A DNA stretch of 64,000 nucleotides, taken from positions 188,501-252,500 of the forward strand of contig NZ_MAUJ01000008.1 of NCBI RefSeq assembly GCF_001696455.1, read 5' to 3'. The notes beneath the pieces are model-generated. The model was not told the DNA's origin. It did no database searches and saw only the letters and a program-made list of their open reading frames with translations. Both the position numbers and the translations under genes were made by a program. This DNA comes from Pseudoalteromonas luteoviolacea (GTDB lineage: Bacteria; Pseudomonadota; Gammaproteobacteria; Enterobacterales; Alteromonadaceae). Of the stretch, positions 9,728 to 18,661 are shown piece by piece. Numbering within the stretch: position 1 is the stretch's first letter; every line of letters begins with the position of its first letter.

Positions 9728-10951
9728 TTACCACAATACCGTATGGGCCGGAGACAATTTAAAATCTTTTGCACTGTCAGGACCACCTTGCGTGTCAGGC
9801 TTGATCCGTTGGAAAGCTTGTTCAATATCAGCAAGTAAGTCTTCTACTTCTTCGATCCCCACCGAAATGCGAATGAGCGTGTCTCCAACACCAGCTTCCA
9901 ATCTCGCTTGTGCATCCATGCCTGCATGTGTCATGGTTGCAGGGTGACAGATTAAGCTTTCAACCCCACCCAAAGACTCGGCAAGAGAAAATTGTTTCAA
10001 TGCAGTTAGAAAAGCAGCCGAGTCAGCCAATCCGCCTTTAATGTCAAAACTCACCATGCCCCCAAAGCCATGTTGCTGCTTTTTAGCCAGTTCATGCTGT
10101 GGGTGCGATGCCAAACCTGGGTAGTAAACTTGTTCGACAAAAGGTGATGCTTCTAAGTACTGTGCGATTTCTAACGCATTTTGCTCATGTTGCTTTAGGC
10201 GCACTTTAAGCGTTCTCAATCCACGCAGTGTTAAGTAACTGTCAAATGGTGAACCCGTGATGCCGATATTGTTCGCCCACCACGCCAGTTCTTCACCCAA
10301 TTCTTTCGTTCGCGTGATAACAGCGCCACCCACAACATCGGAGTGCCCGTTAATAAACTTTGTTGTCGAATGCACTACAATATCAACACCAAACGCAATG
10401 GGATTTTGCAATGCCGGAGATAAGAAAGTGTTGTCTGCTGCAACCAAAGCACCACAACCGTGCGCGGCTTTGACAACAGCTTCAATGTCGGTCAATCGCA
10501 AAATTGGATTACTTGGCGTTTCTATCCAAACGACTTTCGGCGCGATGCCTGCAATTTGCTCTAAACTTTCAGGCTTAGTCAAATCCAACACCACCACTTT
10601 TAACAGCCCACGTTTTTCTAGTGATGTGAATAGACGATAGCTGCCACCATAACAATCATGAGGGATCACCAAGGTATCATCATGATTAAGTAACTGAGTA
10701 ACTAGGTGCACAGCCGCCATACCAGTCGCCGTGATCATGCCTTTCTCGCCGCCTTCTAGCTGAGTAAGTGTATCAGCGAGTATGTCTCTATTTGGATTAC
10801 CACTGCGCCCATAATCGTAATCACGCTTCTTATCAAAGTCTGCAAACGAGTAGGTTGTAGAGAGATAAAGAGGCGGCACAACTGCGCCATGGTGCTTGTC
10901 GGCATCAATGCCATTTCTAACTGCGATAGTTGACTTGTTGCTTTGGCTCAT
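9728..10951 (-). CDS. metB: Cystathionine gamma-synthase
   Basis: PLP enzyme that joins O-succinylhomoserine and cysteine to make cystathionine in methionine synthesis. The 407-residue protein carries the Cys/Met-metabolism PLP fold: YGRSGNPNRD near the N-terminus, the cofactor-binding ETPSNP and AADNTF stretches, and the Schiff-base lysine in VVHSTTKFINGHSD. It is the first gene of a metB-metL operon (5 nt to the chosen metL start) and is divergent from metJ. A MetJ operator lies 10 nt upstream of its start codon. A cystathionine beta- or gamma-lyase is the main alternative, but the operon context fits MetB. Confidence 0.93.
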   Translation of the reverse strand: MSQSNKSTIAVRNGIDADKHHGAVVPPLYLSTTYSFADFDKKRDYDYGRSGNPNRDILADTLTQLEGGEKGMITATGMAAVHLVTQLLNHDDTLVIPHDCYGGSYRLFTSLEKRGLLKVVVLDLTKPESLEQIAGIAPKVVWIETPSNPILRLTDIEAVVKAAHGCGALVAADNTFLSPALQNPIAFGVDIVVHSTTKFINGHSDVVGGAVITRTKELGEELAWWANNIGITGSPFDSYLTLRGLRTLKVRLKQHEQNALEIAQYLEASPFVEQVYYPGLASHPQHELAKKQQHGFGGMVSFDIKGGLADSAAFLTALKQFSLAESLGGVESLICHPATMTHAGMDAQARLEAGVGDTLIRISVGIEEVEDLLADIEQAFQRIKPDTQGGPDSAKDFKLSPAHTVLW

Positions 10952-11282
10952 AGGTCACCTAGATACTTGGATGTTTAGACGTCTAAAAGGTTAGATGAAC
11001 AAATCAAAGAAGTCAAAACATTTATACTTCTATATGGCTAAATAACTAGTATTTGACTATCTTATTCAAACCGATAAAATTTCGCCACTAAGCGATCTCG
11101 TATGTAAATAAGACTGAGTCTTTGACCAAATATGGCAAAAGACGTGTTGTTCTGCCACTTATGTATAAAGTGCCACTTTTCTTGAGCTGGACCACTTTAG
11201 TTATACCGTCTGCAGTACACCCCACGAGCAAAAACACAGTCTTATTTGCATCCCAAGTAAACACTGAGGCAAGTACAGAATT
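10952..11282. promoter_or_regulatory. metB-metJ divergent control region
   Basis: The 331 nt between divergent metB and metJ hold the MetJ operator array next to metB (10961-11000) and must contain both promoters. Nearer metJ I see only isolated met-box-like fragments (an AGACGT near 11142 and a CCGTCT near 11208) without a convincing tandem array, so autoregulation of metJ is not clear from sequence. No small gene is supported here. Confidence 0.6.
10961..11000. promoter_or_regulatory. MetJ operator: tandem met boxes
   Basis: Five consecutive 8-bp units can be read without gaps: AGATACTT, GGATGTTT, AGACGTCT, AAAAGGTT, AGATGAAC. The central unit (10977-10984) is the perfect MetJ consensus AGACGTCT. 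The flanking units match at 4 to 5 of 8 positions, which is usual because MetJ binds cooperatively to tandem boxes. The array lies immediately upstream of metB and across from metJ, so S-adenosylmethionine-dependent repression of metBL is expected. Confidence 0.88.
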
Positions 11283-11603
11283 ATGGCTAAATGGAACGGT
11301 GAATATGTTCACCCTTATGCAGAACATGGTAAAAAATCTGAGCAAGTGAAAAAAATCACTGTCTCTATTCCTCTGAATGTACTCAAGGTACTGACAGATG
11401 AAAGGACTCGTCGCCAAGTAAATAACTTGCGCCATGCGACAAACAGTGAACTATTATGTGAAGCATTTTTACATGCCTTTACAGGACAGCCTTTACCAAA
11501 CGATGAAGATTTAAGAAAAGATAACCCGGAAAAAATTCCTGCTGAAGTACGTAATATTATGGAAAAGATGGGACTGGAAATTCCGGAAATCAACGAAGAA
11601 TAA
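11283..11603 (+). CDS. metJ: Methionine repressor MetJ
   Basis: Ribbon-helix-helix repressor that uses S-adenosylmethionine as corepressor. The 106-residue sequence is highly conserved with enterobacterial MetJ: WNGEYVHPYAEHGKKSEQVKKIT at the N-terminus, the DNA-binding beta strand KKITVSIP, and the dimer helices DERTRRQVNNLRHATNSELLCEAFLHAFTGQPLP. Only the C-terminal tail diverges. It is divergent from its target metB, and its transcript ends at the hairpin at 11626-11656. Confidence 0.97.
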   Translation: MAKWNGEYVHPYAEHGKKSEQVKKITVSIPLNVLKVLTDERTRRQVNNLRHATNSELLCEAFLHAFTGQPLPNDEDLRKDNPEKIPAEVRNIMEKMGLEIPEINEE

Positions 11604-11625
11604 TTCGACACTTCGTCTAAAAACG

Positions 11626-11656
11626 AAAAAAGCCTCACAGTGTGAGGCTTTTTTTG
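11626..11656 (+). terminator. Bidirectional terminator (metJ / maeB)
   Basis: The hairpin AAGCCTCACA-GTGTGAGGCTT is flanked by A and T runs on the two sides, so it can end both the rightward metJ transcript and the leftward malic-enzyme transcript, whose stop codon is 11 nt away. Confidence 0.9.
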
Positions 11657-11666
11657 TCGAATGCGA

Positions 11667-12908
11667 TTAAGCCATGTAATTTTCTGGCATATCGATTTGT
11701 GCGACACCTGAGTCAATCGCAGCTTGCGCTACCGCTTTTGCGATACGCGGCAGTAAGCGTGGATCCATTGGTTTTGGAATAATATACTCTGGACCAAACT
11801 CTAAGCTGTCCACTTCAGCAGCCACTAACACTTCTTGCGGTACAGGCTCTTTGGCGATGCTACGAATCGCTTCTACAGCAGCAATCTTCATTTCGTCATT
11901 GATGGCCGTTGCACGCACATCTAATGCACCTCGGAAGATGAATGGGAAACACAATACATTATTTACCTGATTTGGATAATCAGAACGGCCCGTTGCCATA
12001 ATTAAATCATCGCGAGCGCCATGAGCCACTTCAGGGCTAATTTCTGGATCTGGGTTTGAGCAAGCGAATACGACTGGTTTATTAGCCATTAGCTTAAGGT
12101 CTTCAGGAGACAGCAGATCAGGGCCAGATACGCCCACAAACACGTCAGCTTCTTCAATAACATCTTGTAGCGTGCGCTTGTCAGTGTTGTTTGCAAACAG
12201 CGTTTTATATTCGTTTAGGTCATCGCGACGAGTATGGATCACGCCTTTACGATCAAGCATATAAATGTGTTCACGCTGCGCGCCACATTTAATCAATAGT
12301 TCCATACACGCAATCGCTGCAGCACCTGCACCTAAACACACGATAATGGCTTCTTTGATGTCTTTGCCCTGAATTTCTAATGCGTTCAACATCCCTGCCG
12401 CGGTTACAATCGCCGTACCATGTTGATCGTCATGAAAAACTGGCACTTCACATCGTTCAATGAGCGCTTTTTCAATTTCAAAGCATTCAGGTGCTTTAAT
12501 ATCTTCCAAGTTGATACCGCCAAACGTATCTGCAATGTTTGCAACGGTATTGATGAAATCTTCTGTAGTGCGATGCTTTACTTCGATATCAATTGAATCT
12601 AAACCTGCAAAACGCTTGAATAGAAGCGCCTTACCTTCCATAACGGGTTTAGATGCCAATGGACCTAAGTTACCTAAGCCTAAAATAGCCGTACCATTAC
12701 TGATAACAGCAACCATATTGCCTTTACCTGTATAACGGTATGCATTAGCAGGATCAGCGGCAATTTCACGGACTGGTTCCGCAACACCTGGACTATAGGC
12801 AAGCGCTAGATCTTTTACAGACTCTGCTGGCTTAGTAAGCTCAACACTGATTTTTCCTGGGACGGGGTGAGCGTGGTAATGTAATGCTTTTTCACGTAAA
12901 TCTGACAT
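11667..12908 (-). CDS. maeB: NAD(P)-dependent malic enzyme, single-domain form
   Basis: Oxidatively decarboxylates malate to pyruvate. The 413-residue protein has the malic-enzyme N-domain (YSPGVAEPVREI, GNMVAVISNGTAILGLGNLGP, PVMEGKALLFKRFAG) with the metal-site region EDIKAPECFEIE and FHDDQHGTAIV, and a Rossmann domain (VCLGAGAAAIACMELL). It lacks the phosphotransacetylase-like C-terminal domain that makes E. coli MaeB about 760 residues, so it corresponds to the short maeB-like type. The symbol is assigned by family. It is monocistronic, with a terminator on the 3' side and a long leader region upstream. Confidence 0.88.
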   Translation of the reverse strand: MSDLREKALHYHAHPVPGKISVELTKPAESVKDLALAYSPGVAEPVREIAADPANAYRYTGKGNMVAVISNGTAILGLGNLGPLASKPVMEGKALLFKRFAGLDSIDIEVKHRTTEDFINTVANIADTFGGINLEDIKAPECFEIEKALIERCEVPVFHDDQHGTAIVTAAGMLNALEIQGKDIKEAIIVCLGAGAAAIACMELLIKCGAQREHIYMLDRKGVIHTRRDDLNEYKTLFANNTDKRTLQDVIEEADVFVGVSGPDLLSPEDLKLMANKPVVFACSNPDPEISPEVAHGARDDLIMATGRSDYPNQVNNVLCFPFIFRGALDVRATAINDEMKIAAVEAIRSIAKEPVPQEVLVAAEVDSLEFGPEYIIPKPMDPRLLPRIAKAVAQAAIDSGVAQIDMPENYMA

Positions 12909-13465
12909 GACGCGATTTTTTCCTACGAGAAGTTAAAAGTGAGAGTGAGATAAAAATTCGCTAACTGCTTTCACAATACCCTTTTTGAAAATTAATTCAA
13001 GCACTATCAGGTCTATCCTGTTTAAGGACATTTTTTTAGAATTTAGCGACTTTTACATGTCTTTTCTTCCAATTTTTCTACTATAAATCGACTCAGAATC
13101 AGTTTCTAAAAAGCAATTCTGAGTAATTATTATGCAGAAGTAAACACAACAACAACCCATTGAGAATTAAACTACATATCAATGCACTTTAACCAAAAAT
13201 AGCGACTTTTAGTGACATTTAGATGAATTTAATCTAAAAAAAATGAGGTTACTCAAGCATAAATATTCATAACAAGAAATAATTTAAACACCTAACAACA
13301 GTAGGTTGATAGACAACACACTGTCTACAAGGTACTTATTCAAATAAATGTTATAAGACAAATATGGCAACTTTTTAATACAATTCCAAATTGCACAAAT
13401 TTTTATTCGAGATGAAAAAGAAAGGGCTGTTTTTGTAAAAAAGAGGAATTACCGAACGGTAAAAC
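12909..13465. other. Long AT-rich intergenic stretch upstream of the malic enzyme
   Basis: About 560 nt without a credible gene separate maeB from rpmE. It is visibly A+T rich. It contains an imperfectly spaced inverted repeat, ACTCAGAAT (13091-13099) and ATTCTGAGT (13116-13124), and a 12-mer, TAGCGACTTTTA, repeated directly at 13044-13055 and 13200-13211. These may be regulator sites for maeB. I do not recognise the regulator. Confidence 0.4.
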
Positions 13466-13494
13466 TAAAAAAAGCACCCTTAGGTGCTTTTCTA
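13466..13494 (-). terminator. Rho-independent terminator of rpmE
   Basis: On the minus strand AAAGCACC-TAAG-GGTGCTTTTTTTAG forms a short GC-containing hairpin followed by seven T residues, 18 nt past the rpmE stop codon. Confidence 0.88.
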
Positions 13495-13512
13495 TCATTA
13501 CCAAGCTGTTGA

Positions 13513-13728
13513 TTAACGCTTAGTAGAAAGCGCTCCGAAACGCTTGTTGAAGCGATCAACACGACCACCTGTGTCAAGGATCTTCTGCTTACCAGTGTAG
13601 AACGGGTGACAAGAAGAACATACATCTAGGTGAATGTCTTTACAAAGTGTTGAACGAGTCTCGAATTTGTTACCACATGAGCACGTAGCTGAGATCGTCT
13701 CGTACTTAGGGTGAATACCTTCTTTCAT
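13513..13728 (-). CDS. rpmE: 50S ribosomal protein L31, zinc-binding form
   Basis: Large-subunit protein that contributes to inter-subunit bridges. The 71-residue sequence has the four cysteines of the zinc-containing L31 type at positions 16, 18, 37 and 40 (CSC and CSSC), so it is the C+ form rather than the zinc-free ykgM-like paralogue. It ends with the conserved DTGGRVDRFNKRFG. It is monocistronic and divergent from priA. Confidence 0.97.
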   Translation of the reverse strand: MKEGIHPKYETISATCSCGNKFETRSTLCKDIHLDVCSSCHPFYTGKQKILDTGGRVDRFNKRFGALSTKR

Positions 13729-13983
13729 AGGAAACCTCTATTTAAGGCCGTATCGCTCTCCAAACCCGAAGTTTGGCACCATACGTCGTTATACATATAA
13801 ATTGGACGCGTAGTTTATTGTTTATATGCTCAAACTACAAGCAATAATTGAGACTAATAAGAGATTTTTCTGTTTCTTTATGCAATACCAGTAATTTACG
13901 CGTACAAGCTATCGGGGATAAGGTATACTCAATGCCGCTTACCTTCTCTTTCAACAGCAATAGGCTTAGCTACCGGAGACACA

Positions 13984-16155
13984 ATGCCATTTGCAGCTGT
14001 CGCAATCAAAGTACCCTTACACAAAACTTTTGACTATGCTTATGATGCCTCACACCCTCCATGTATCGGTGGACGAGTATGGGTCAAGTTCGCTAACCGT
14101 CGATATGTCGCTGTAGTGACTGAACTAAAAGAACATACCGACGTACCAAAAGATAAAGTAAAAGCCATTGAATCAATCATTGATCACACGCCTGTGCTGT
14201 CAAAATCGCATTTGGAATTTTTACGCTTTACCAGCCAGTACTATTGCTATCCATTTGGTGACACCGTATTTACTGCGTTACCCGGCGCACTGAGAGATGG
14301 TCAAGATACGGATAAAACACAAATCCCTATTATCACGCTGACAGAATCGGGACGCTCCACAACACAACTGCGCGCTAAAAAGCAATTAGCCTTATTAACC
14401 CAATTGCGCAATGCAGGTGACGCTACGGGGACCGAGTTGAAAACACTCGGCTTCAGCCAAGCACAAATTAAGGCGTTATTAGAGAAGCAACTGATTCGAG
14501 AAGAGCTTCGCCAGAACACCTCGTGGCAAACGACGCCATTGCAAATCGGTAATAAGCCAGTGCTTAATCCTGAGCAGGCAACGGCATGTAGTGCAGTTAA
14601 TCACCATCAGGGGTTTCGTACTTTCCTGATAGAAGGGGTGACGGGCAGTGGTAAAACTGAGGTGTATTTGCAATGCCTTGAAAAAGTATTGGCAGCTGGC
14701 AAACAAGCATTAGTGTTGGTGCCAGAAATAGGCCTCACCCCACAAACCGTTAATCGATTTAAGCGCCGTTTCCCGGGGCTACCTATTGATTTATGGCACT
14801 CAAACCTCACCGATAATGAGCGATTACATACATGGCGACGCGCACAGCAAGCGACGACAGCATTGGTGATCGGTACCCGTTCAAGTATTTTTCTGCCTTT
14901 TAAATCTTTAGCTATGATTATCGTAGATGAGGAACATGATCATTCTTTTAAGCAGCAGGATAGCCTGCGCTACCACGCAAGGGACTTAGCGGCATACCGT
15001 GCTAGCCAAGCAAAGATCCCATTATTATTAGGCACCGCAACACCCGCATTAGAAACATTAAAAAAGGCACTGGACAACAAATACCAACTCATCACACTGA
15101 GTAAAAGAGCCCAAACCAGTCAAGATAACAGCTTTCATATCATTGATATGAAAGCCCAACAAACTCAATCGGGATTTGCCAGTGGCAGTTTGCTGGCCAT
15201 TAAACAAACCTTGGCAATCGGTAAGCAAGCGATGATATTTTTGAATCGCCGTGGCTTTGCCCCCACTTTGATATGTCATGAGTGCGGCTGGCTTAGTAAC
15301 TGCGAACGATGCAGTACCAGCGCAACTTATCATAAGAACATGCAACGATTGGTCTGCCACCACTGTGGCGAGCAACAATTTGTGCCACATCAATGCCCGG
15401 ATTGTGGCAGTACGCAAATTATGCCGACAGGTCTGGGTACTGAGCAGTTAGAAGAGTTTTTAACGGCTGAGTTTCCAGAGATACCAGTCAGTCGTATTGA
15501 TCGGGATTCGACACGCCGAAAAGGAAGTTTAGAGAGCGCACTTGAACAAATTCATCAAGGAGGCGCGCAAGTATTAATTGGCACGCAAATGCTCGCTAAA
15601 GGACACCACTTTCCCGATGTCGCCCTCGTAATCATCTTAGATGTGGATAGTGGTCTATACTCCAGCGATTTTAGGGCTACTGAGCATATGGCGCAATTAG
15701 TCACACAAGTTGCAGGACGAGCAGGCAGGAGTGGAGAACCGGGCACTGTACTATTACAGACGCATTTTCCAGAACACCCTTTATTGCAAGACTTGGTGAA
15801 TAACGGCTACCAAGATTTCGCGCGATATGCTCTGACCGAGCGAGAAGAAGTGTTACTCCCCCCCTACTCTCATTTGGCAATTATCCGAGCCGAAGCAACC
15901 TCGTCACATTTAGTTATGACATTTTTGTCTGATCTGGTTCCTGCTCAGCCATTCTCTGGTATACAATTGCTGGGACCAATTCCTGCCCCAATGGAGCGTT
16001 TGGCAGGAAAATATCGCTATCAACTACACATACAGGCAACACAACGTAATATTTTGCATCAATACCTAGTGCAACTTAAGGATTATATTAGCAATCACAA
16101 GCTAGCAACGAAGGTGCGTTGGAATATTGATGTGGATCCTATGGATACCTTTTAA
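13984..16155 (+). CDS. priA: Primosomal replication restart helicase PriA
   Basis: Superfamily 2 3'-5' helicase that recognises stalled forks and reloads the replisome. The 723-residue protein has an N-terminal DNA-binding domain (PLHKTFDYAYD), Walker A GVTGSGKT at 218-225, the DEEH box (VDEEHDHSFKQQ), eight zinc-binding cysteines in CHECGWLSNCERC...CHHCGEQ...CPDCGS (about 433-478) and helicase motifs V/VI (ILIGTQMLAKGHHF; QVAGRAGRSGEPG). The start has GGAG 8 nt upstream. ftsN follows after 6 nt, so the two may be cotranscribed. Confidence 0.96.
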   Translation: MPFAAVAIKVPLHKTFDYAYDASHPPCIGGRVWVKFANRRYVAVVTELKEHTDVPKDKVKAIESIIDHTPVLSKSHLEFLRFTSQYYCYPFGDTVFTALPGALRDGQDTDKTQIPIITLTESGRSTTQLRAKKQLALLTQLRNAGDATGTELKTLGFSQAQIKALLEKQLIREELRQNTSWQTTPLQIGNKPVLNPEQATACSAVNHHQGFRTFLIEGVTGSGKTEVYLQCLEKVLAAGKQALVLVPEIGLTPQTVNRFKRRFPGLPIDLWHSNLTDNERLHTWRRAQQATTALVIGTRSSIFLPFKSLAMIIVDEEHDHSFKQQDSLRYHARDLAAYRASQAKIPLLLGTATPALETLKKALDNKYQLITLSKRAQTSQDNSFHIIDMKAQQTQSGFASGSLLAIKQTLAIGKQAMIFLNRRGFAPTLICHECGWLSNCERCSTSATYHKNMQRLVCHHCGEQQFVPHQCPDCGSTQIMPTGLGTEQLEEFLTAEFPEIPVSRIDRDSTRRKGSLESALEQIHQGGAQVLIGTQMLAKGHHFPDVALVIILDVDSGLYSSDFRATEHMAQLVTQVAGRAGRSGEPGTVLLQTHFPEHPLLQDLVNNGYQDFARYALTEREEVLLPPYSHLAIIRAEATSSHLVMTFLSDLVPAQPFSGIQLLGPIPAPMERLAGKYRYQLHIQATQRNILHQYLVQLKDYISNHKLATKVRWNIDVDPMDTF

Positions 16156-16161
16156 ACTGTT

Positions 16162-16698
16162 ATGGCACAACACGATTATATAAATAAAACTCCAAAAAAG
16201 GGCCAAAAGAAGAAGCAACCCGCTGCTCAAAAGCCTTTTCCAACAATTCTCGCGGTTTTCGCGCTCCTCTTAATCGGGGGGTTTGCGTATGGCCTGTGGT
16301 ATATCAAACAACATGCCGATCCAGTAAAAGTGCAGCAAGCGCAGCAACCAGCCAAAATTGAAGCCCCTGTTGAACAAAAGAAAGCGCTGCCTAGACCCCC
16401 TCCCTTTATCAAAGATATGGAACGCGCGACCGTAGATGCCGAAGTAAAAGAAATAAAGTCCAAAGGGCCATTTCAAATGCAATGCGGCTCATTTAGAACC
16501 TATGAACAAGCCGAAAAACGCAAAGCTCGCATTGCTTTTGCGGGGTTGCTTTCTGAGATCCGCAGAACAGAAGGTAAAAATGGCGTCTGGTATCGCGTGC
16601 GTCTGGGCCCCTATGAAAAAAAACGTACAGCAGAAAGTGATAAAAACCGCCTAAAACGTATCAAAATTGTAGATTGTGGAATTTGGGGCTGGACTTGA
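16162..16698 (+). CDS. ftsN: Cell division protein FtsN (SPOR domain)
   Basis: Late divisome protein that triggers septal peptidoglycan synthesis and binds denuded glycan. The 178-residue bitopic protein has a basic cytoplasmic tail, one membrane segment (about residues 30-49), a proline/glutamine-rich periplasmic linker and a C-terminal SPOR domain (about 105-175: FQMQCGSFRTYEQAEKRKARIAFAG...WYRVRLGPYEKKRTAE). It is shorter than the enterobacterial protein mainly in the linker. It sits between priA and hslVU, as in other gammaproteobacteria. Confidence 0.9.
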   Translation: MAQHDYINKTPKKGQKKKQPAAQKPFPTILAVFALLLIGGFAYGLWYIKQHADPVKVQQAQQPAKIEAPVEQKKALPRPPPFIKDMERATVDAEVKEIKSKGPFQMQCGSFRTYEQAEKRKARIAFAGLLSEIRRTEGKNGVWYRVRLGPYEKKRTAESDKNRLKRIKIVDCGIWGWT

Positions 16699-16721
16699 AA
16701 TTAGCACAGCCGCCCTCATCT
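16694..16721 (+). promoter_or_regulatory. Heat-shock (sigma-32) promoter of hslVU
   Basis: CTTGAAA (16694-16700), a 13-nt spacer and CCTCATCT (16714-16721) match the sigma-32 consensus CTTGAAA-N13-CCCCATNT with one mismatch in the -10. The -35 overlaps the ftsN stop codon (ACT TGA). The expected transcript start, about 16728, leaves a 47-nt leader to the hslV ATG. Confidence 0.8.
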
Positions 16722-16774
16722 ATGCATTTATTGATATAATTATCTGAGGCACAGGCCTCCCATTAAGGAATACT

Positions 16775-17293
16775 ATGACTACTATCGTAAGCGTTCGTCG
16801 TGATGACAAAGTTGTTATCGGTGGCGACGGCCAAGTCTCTCTTGGCAATACGGTGATGAAAGGCAACGCCAAAAAAGTGCGTCGCCTTTATAACGGTAAA
16901 GTACTAGCTGGATTTGCTGGCGGTACGGCCGATGCATTTACATTGTTTGAGCGTTTCGAAACTAAACTAGAAATGCACCAAGGACACCTTACTCGCGCAG
17001 CTGTCGAAATGGCCAAAGATTGGCGAACAGATCGCGCCCTTCGGAAACTAGAGGCCCTACTTGCCGTAGCTGATGAGACTGCGTCATTAATTATCACAGG
17101 TAACGGTGATGTTGTTCAGCCGGAGCACGACCTTATCGCCATTGGTAGTGGCGGTAACTTCGCTCAAGCAGCTGCAACAGCGCTAATTGAAAACACCGAC
17201 CTCAGTGCACGTGAAATTGTTGAGAAAAGTTTAAAGATAGCAGGTGATATCTGTGTATTTACAAACAATTTCCAGACCATCGAAGAATTGTAA
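16775..17293 (+). CDS. hslV: ATP-dependent protease peptidase subunit HslV (ClpQ)
   Basis: Proteasome-like threonine peptidase that forms a double hexamer capped by HslU. The 172-residue protein starts MTTIVSVRR; after removal of Met the catalytic Thr is N-terminal. It has the conserved VVIGGDGQVSLGNTVMKGNAKKVRRL and the substrate-channel stretch GSGGNFAQAAA. It is 11 nt upstream of hslU in a classic hslVU operon under a sigma-32-type promoter. Confidence 0.97.
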   Translation: MTTIVSVRRDDKVVIGGDGQVSLGNTVMKGNAKKVRRLYNGKVLAGFAGGTADAFTLFERFETKLEMHQGHLTRAAVEMAKDWRTDRALRKLEALLAVADETASLIITGNGDVVQPEHDLIAIGSGGNFAQAAATALIENTDLSAREIVEKSLKIAGDICVFTNNFQTIEEL

Positions 17294-17304
17294 TAGGAAA
17301 ATCC

Positions 17305-18633
17305 ATGACTGCAATGACACCTAGAGAAATCGTTCATGAGTTAGACCAGCACATTATTGGTCAAGACAAAGCTAAAAAAGCGGTTGCAATTGCCCTTCGA
17401 AACCGTTGGCGACGCATGCAATTAAACGATGACTTACGTGCTGAGGTAACACCTAAGAACATTCTCATGATAGGTCCGACGGGGGTTGGTAAAACCGAGA
17501 TCGCACGTCGACTGGCAAAACTGGCCAATGCACCATTTATCAAAGTCGAAGCAACGAAATTTACTGAAGTAGGCTACGTAGGTAAAGAGGTTGAGACCAT
17601 TATTCGCGATTTGGTTGAAGTGTCTTTTAAAATGACACGCGAACAGCAAACTAAAAAACACAAGCATCGTGCTGAAGAAGCGGCCGAAGAGCGTATTTTG
17701 GACGCCTTACTGCCACCAGCAAAAGATGCGTGGGGTGAATCCCAACCAGCTGAGAATAGCTCAACACGTCAAGTGTTCCGTAAGAAACTACGTGAAGGCC
17801 AGCTAGACGACAAAGAAATCGATATTGATATCGCAGAAACGTCACCACAAGTTGAGATCATGGCACCTCCAGGCATGGAAGAAATGACTAACCAACTTCA
17901 GGGCATGTTCCAAAACCTGTCTGGCGATAAAAAGAAAAATCGCAAGCTGAAAATTAAAGAAGCGTTTAAGCTGCTTGTGGAAGAAGAAGCAACTAAATTA
18001 GTAAACCCAGAAGAGCTAAAAGAGCAAGCCATCTTTGCTGTTGAACAAAACGGTATCGTATTTGTTGATGAAATCGACAAAATCTGTAAGCGTGGCGAAG
18101 CATCAGGTCCAGATGTGAGCCGCGAAGGTGTGCAGCGTGACTTATTACCGCTGATTGAAGGCTCTACTGTCAGTACGAAACACGGCATGGTGAAGACGGA
18201 CCATATCTTATTTATCGCTTCGGGTGCTTTCCAGATGGCAAAACCATCTGATCTAATCCCTGAGTTACAGGGTCGCTTGCCAATTCGCGTTGAATTAGAA
18301 GCGCTAACAGCAAAAGATTTCAAGCGTATCTTAACTGAGCCGCATGCGTCTTTAACAGAGCAACAGCAAGCCTTGCTTGAAACCGAGCAAGTGGGTATAG
18401 CGTTTACTGATGATGCCATTGAACGTATTGCTGAAGCCGCTTGGCAGGTCAATGAAAAAACTGAAAACATCGGTGCACGCCGTCTGCATACGGTAATGGA
18501 AAAACTGATGGAAGAGATCTCATTTGATGCATCGGATAAAGCAGGTCAATCATTGACTATCGATGCAAAGTACGTAGAACAGCATTTAGATATGCTCGTA
18601 CAAGATGAAGACCTCAGTCGCTTCATTCTTTAA
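17305..18633 (+). CDS. hslU: ATP-dependent protease ATPase subunit HslU (ClpY)
   Basis: AAA+ unfoldase that feeds substrates to HslV. The 442-residue sequence is nearly the same length as the E. coli protein. Walker A is GPTGVGKT (57-64), Walker B is in GIVFVDEIDKICKRG, an I-domain insert (about 110-245) carries EIMAPPGMEEM, and sensor 2 is in NIGARRLHTVME. The C-terminal EDLSRFIL tail, which docks into HslV, is intact. It ends 10 nt before an 18-bp palindrome. Confidence 0.97.
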   Translation: MTAMTPREIVHELDQHIIGQDKAKKAVAIALRNRWRRMQLNDDLRAEVTPKNILMIGPTGVGKTEIARRLAKLANAPFIKVEATKFTEVGYVGKEVETIIRDLVEVSFKMTREQQTKKHKHRAEEAAEERILDALLPPAKDAWGESQPAENSSTRQVFRKKLREGQLDDKEIDIDIAETSPQVEIMAPPGMEEMTNQLQGMFQNLSGDKKKNRKLKIKEAFKLLVEEEATKLVNPEELKEQAIFAVEQNGIVFVDEIDKICKRGEASGPDVSREGVQRDLLPLIEGSTVSTKHGMVKTDHILFIASGAFQMAKPSDLIPELQGRLPIRVELEALTAKDFKRILTEPHASLTEQQQALLETEQVGIAFTDDAIERIAEAAWQVNEKTENIGARRLHTVMEKLMEEISFDASDKAGQSLTIDAKYVEQHLDMLVQDEDLSRFIL

Positions 18634-18643
18634 TTGAGGACAG

Positions 18644-18661
18644 GGCCAGCATATGCTGGCC
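18644..18661 (+). terminator. Perfect 18-bp palindrome between hslU and the DUF971 gene
   Basis: GGCCAGCATATGCTGGCC is a perfect palindrome 10 nt after the hslU stop, followed by TTACTTTTA, a weak T-rich tail. It may terminate or attenuate the hslVU transcript. Its right edge is only 8 nt from the start codon of the next gene, so the hairpin would also cover that gene's ribosome-binding region in a read-through RNA. Confidence 0.6.

Noticed and set aside
11088..11435. Minus-strand frame of 115 codons across the metJ start
   Set aside because: It overlaps metJ antisense, has no family resemblance and has no ribosome site; the metB-metJ gap is better explained as a control region.
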